Below are positions 21,440 through 23,550 of a stretch of DNA of 23,550 bases, piece by piece (position 1 is the stretch's first letter; each line of letters opens with the position of its first letter). A program made the position numbers and the translations under genes. The notes below the pieces were generated by a model that ran no database searches, was not told the DNA's origin, and saw only the letters and a list, made by a program, of their open reading frames with translations. The stretch comes from Rhodanobacteraceae bacterium. Lineage in GTDB: Bacteria; Pseudomonadota; Gammaproteobacteria; Xanthomonadales; Xanthomonadaceae. Location: assembly GCA_024233975.1 (NCBI GenBank), contig JACKOX010000036.1, forward strand, positions 1 through 23,550, given 5' to 3'.

Positions 21440-23550
21440 AGGTTCACCATCAGGGCAAAGAAGGTCTGGGCAGCCGAGGCGGTGGCCGCCACGAACTGGC
21501 GCACGGCGCTCGGGTTGGAGTCACGCGTGCGGCTGTTGTCGAGCCGGTTCAGATCCAGGTAGCGGATGTTGTCCGGGTCGAGCTGGGCCGAACGGATCTT
21601 CACCGGCTTGGTGAAGGTGAAGCGCTTCCAGCGGGCATTGTCGTCCCACTCGATGACTTCCTCGGAATCATCCTCGAACACGACTTTCAGCTTGGCCGGC
21701 AGGCGATCGCCATCGCGACGCACCAGCACATGGCTGATCCACGGATAGGGGCCGGCATCTTCGTCCTTGGCGTCCGGGTTCTCTTCCTTCCAGGCCTTGC
21801 GCGCGTCTTCCATGGTCTTGTCGCGGCTTTCCTCTGTGACCTCGGTCACCTTGCCATCGGCATCCTCGAACAGGCCCAGCAGCGGCCTCTGGCGCATGCT
21901 GTCGACCTTGACGATGGAGTCGTCGATGCGCTCGACACCGTAGACCTGCGAGTCGAACACACGGTTGACGATGTCCGGCTGGCCGCTGCCGTCGATCAGC
22001 GCGTCGCGCAGGTCGGCCACGCTCGGGTGGCGGAACTTCCAGCGCGCGTAGTACAGCTTGAAGGCTTCCTCCATCTTCTCGCGACCGAGCAGGTCCTCGA
22101 GATCGCGCATGGTGGTTGCTGTGCGGCTGTAGACGCTGCCGTAGCTGCCCGAGCTGTAGCGGTTCCAGGAGTTCTCGCCCATGCCATCCAGGCCATCGGC
22201 GAGGCGCGCACCGAGGCGCTCCATCTCGAAGGCCGGCAGCTTGGGCTTGATGCCGAACCACTTCAGCGGCGCGAACGACAGCGGAATGTCCTGCTCGCGG
22301 TCGCGCATCATGCGCTGGTCCCAGTACTCGTTGAGACCTTCGTCCAGCATCGGCTCCTCGAATTCATTCGACGCCAGGATGCCCATGAAATAGCCGTGGC
22401 CGAATTCATGGATGGTGACGAAGTCCAGCCCCCAGGCGCCGATAGTGCCGGGCTCGTAGTCGTCGACGCTGTCGGCGGTGAAGAAGGTCGGATATTCCAT
22501 GCCGCCGGCTTCACCCGCGTTGTTCGGCGGAATGACCACGGTGACCGTCTCGTATGGATAGGCGCCGAGCGTGTCGGAGAACCAGGTGAGCGAATCCTGC
22601 GTGGCCTTCAGCGCTGGCGCGGCGTTGTCTTCGTACTCGGTGGGGTAGAGCACGCGGATGCTGACATCCGGGCTGCCCTCGTAGGTCCATTCGCCATTGA
22701 GCTCGCCGTAGCGGTCGAAGGCGGTCCAGGCGAAATCAATCACGTCATCCTGCACGTAGCGTGAGGTGCGTTTGCCGTCGGCGACGGTGGGCTCGCCCTG
22801 CAGCTTGCCGGTGGCGCCGACCGTGTAGGCTTCCGGTACGGTGATGCGCACGTCAAAGCTGCCGAAGTCGGCGTAGAACTCGCTGTGCAGGTGGAACTCA
22901 TGCGCATTCCAGCGCGGCTCGGTGGCGCCGCGTTCGCCCGGCAGTTCCAGTACGGCGATCTTCGGGAACCACTGGCCGATCAGGTGGAAGCTGTCGAAAT
23001 AGCCGGTGCGCGCGACCACGCGCGGCAGCTGGGCGTGGAAGTCGATGTCCAGCGTGGTGCTGGCGCCCGGCATGACCGGCTCGGGCAGGTCGAAACGCAC
23101 CACGGTCATGTCGGTTTCCGGGCCGCCGTCCGGATGCACGAACTCCCAGCTGACTTCCTGGCCGTTCTGCTCGACTTTCTTCAGGTCGGTGTAGCCCCAG
23201 TCACCTTCTTCGGTGGCGACGTCGGAGCGGAAGGCAAAGCCGTTCTCGCGCGACTCGGTGAAATAGGTGCTGCCCTCGCTGCGGAAGGCGTTGAGGTACA
23301 GATGCAGGTAGATGCTGCCGACCGCCACGTTGCTGCGGTTACGCCAGGTCAGCTTCTGCTTTCCGTCCAGTGTGTGTTTCTCCGGATCCAGTTCGACGTC
23401 GATGTCATAGGCGACGACGCGATCCGACAGCGTGGCGTCGCCCGGCTGGCGCGCGCCGCCCCAGGCGTCCGCTGCACTGGCTTCGCGTATCGCACGGGCG
23501 TCGGGCGAGGCGAGCGGAATGTCGGCGACGGCTGGCATGGCGGCGGCATC
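21436..23550 (-). CDS. M1-family zinc metallopeptidase (aminopeptidase N-like), N-terminus outside the window
   Basis: The frame is open to the right edge; the ATG at 23538 is probably internal, and a signal peptide may lie beyond the window. Numbered from that ATG, residues 40-240 form the N-terminal beta domain. GEAGGMEYPTFF (about 342-353) corresponds to the GAMEN substrate-binding loop with G-G-M-E-Y. The zinc site is H377-E378-F-G-H381 with E400 (EPMLDEGLNEY) 19 residues on. All catalytic residues are present, so the enzyme should cleave N-terminal residues from peptides. The C-terminal part is helical, with a beta-type tail. It is followed by the overlapping membrane-protein gene. The start beyond 23550 cannot be seen. 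Confidence 0.92.
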   Translation of the reverse strand, partial: DAAAMPAVADIPLASPDARAIREASAADAWGGARQPGDATLSDRVVAYDIDVELDPEKHTLDGKQKLTWRNRSNVAVGSIYLHLYLNAFRSEGSTYFTESRENGFAFRSDVATEEGDWGYTDLKKVEQNGQEVSWEFVHPDGGPETDMTVVRFDLPEPVMPGASTTLDIDFHAQLPRVVARTGYFDSFHLIGQWFPKIAVLELPGERGATEPRWNAHEFHLHSEFYADFGSFDVRITVPEAYTVGATGKLQGEPTVADGKRTSRYVQDDVIDFAWTAFDRYGELNGEWTYEGSPDVSIRVLYPTEYEDNAAPALKATQDSLTWFSDTLGAYPYETVTVVIPPNNAGEAGGMEYPTFFTADSVDDYEPGTIGAWGLDFVTIHEFGHGYFMGILASNEFEEPMLDEGLNEYWDQRMMRDREQDIPLSFAPLKWFGIKPKLPAFEMERLGARLADGLDGMGENSWNRYSSGSYGSVYSRTATTMRDLEDLLGREKMEEAFKLYYARWKFRHPSVADLRDALIDGSGQPDIVNRVFDSQVYGVERIDDSIVKVDSMRQRPLLGLFEDADGKVTEVTEESRDKTMEDARKAWKEENPDAKDEDAGPYPWISHVLVRRDGDRLPAKLKVVFEDDSEEVIEWDDNARWKRFTFTKPVKIRSAQLDPDNIRYLDLNRLDNSRTRDSNPSAVRQFVAATASAAQTFFALMVNL

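Noticed and set aside
21730..22764. Plus-strand 344-codon frame opposite the peptidase
   Set aside because: It is antisense to the HEFGH metallopeptidase and has no recognisable domains; a GC-driven shadow.
1..23550. CRISPR array, tRNA or rRNA genes
   Set aside because: No regularly spaced repeats, tRNA-like cloverleaf or rRNA sequence was seen; the repeats in 1-3936 are protein-coding.

Overview
The window looks like a high-GC gammaproteobacterial chromosome, most likely a relative of Lysobacterales/Xanthomonadales. This is inferred from the Calx-beta/Ig-like surface protein with an IPTL-CTERM-like tail, the M1 aminopeptidase linked to a membrane protein, and the gamma-mobile-trio genes. 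No rRNA or other taxonomic marker is present, so the assignment is tentative.

Layout. (1) 1-3936: 3' part of a giant exported repeat protein, then a hairpin at 3949-3974. (2) About 3975-20440: a genomic island. Its right end holds a leftward operon of four overlapping genes: a 79-codon gene, then gmtY, gmtZ and gmtX, the Gamma-Mobile-Trio (GMT) of integrase-type proteins known to mark mobile islands carrying defensive and offensive cargo. (3) 20445-23550: host genes again, namely a minus-strand terminator, a six-helix membrane protein and an M1-family metallopeptidase cut by the window edge.

Island cargo, left arm (4.1-9.2 kb): a decayed coding stretch; a protein with a C-terminal Swt1-type HEPN domain; a convergent protein with an N-terminal HEPN-like domain and a C-terminal SH3-like domain; a small PD-(D/E)XK nuclease with all its motif residues; and an unrecognised protein of about 370 residues directly downstream of it. 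A run of 12 C lies between the two divergent genes. Centre (9223-11745): a complete IS21-family element, istA-istB, with 20-bp terminal repeats. Right arm (11.8-14.6 kb): a minus-strand cluster of small genes encoding a zinc-ribbon protein, a PP2C-type phosphatase, three small membrane proteins and a membrane-anchored small protein. One good attC-like recombination site sits at 14109-14170, so part of this arm looks like captured integron cassettes.

How it may work together: the GMT operon supplies the mobility machinery and the cargo resembles a defence locus (two HEPN proteins, one PD-(D/E)XK nuclease, one PP2C). None of the left-arm cargo genes matches a named defence system that I recognise. 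The nuclease plus 370-residue protein, and the two HEPN proteins, are the best candidates for something undescribed.
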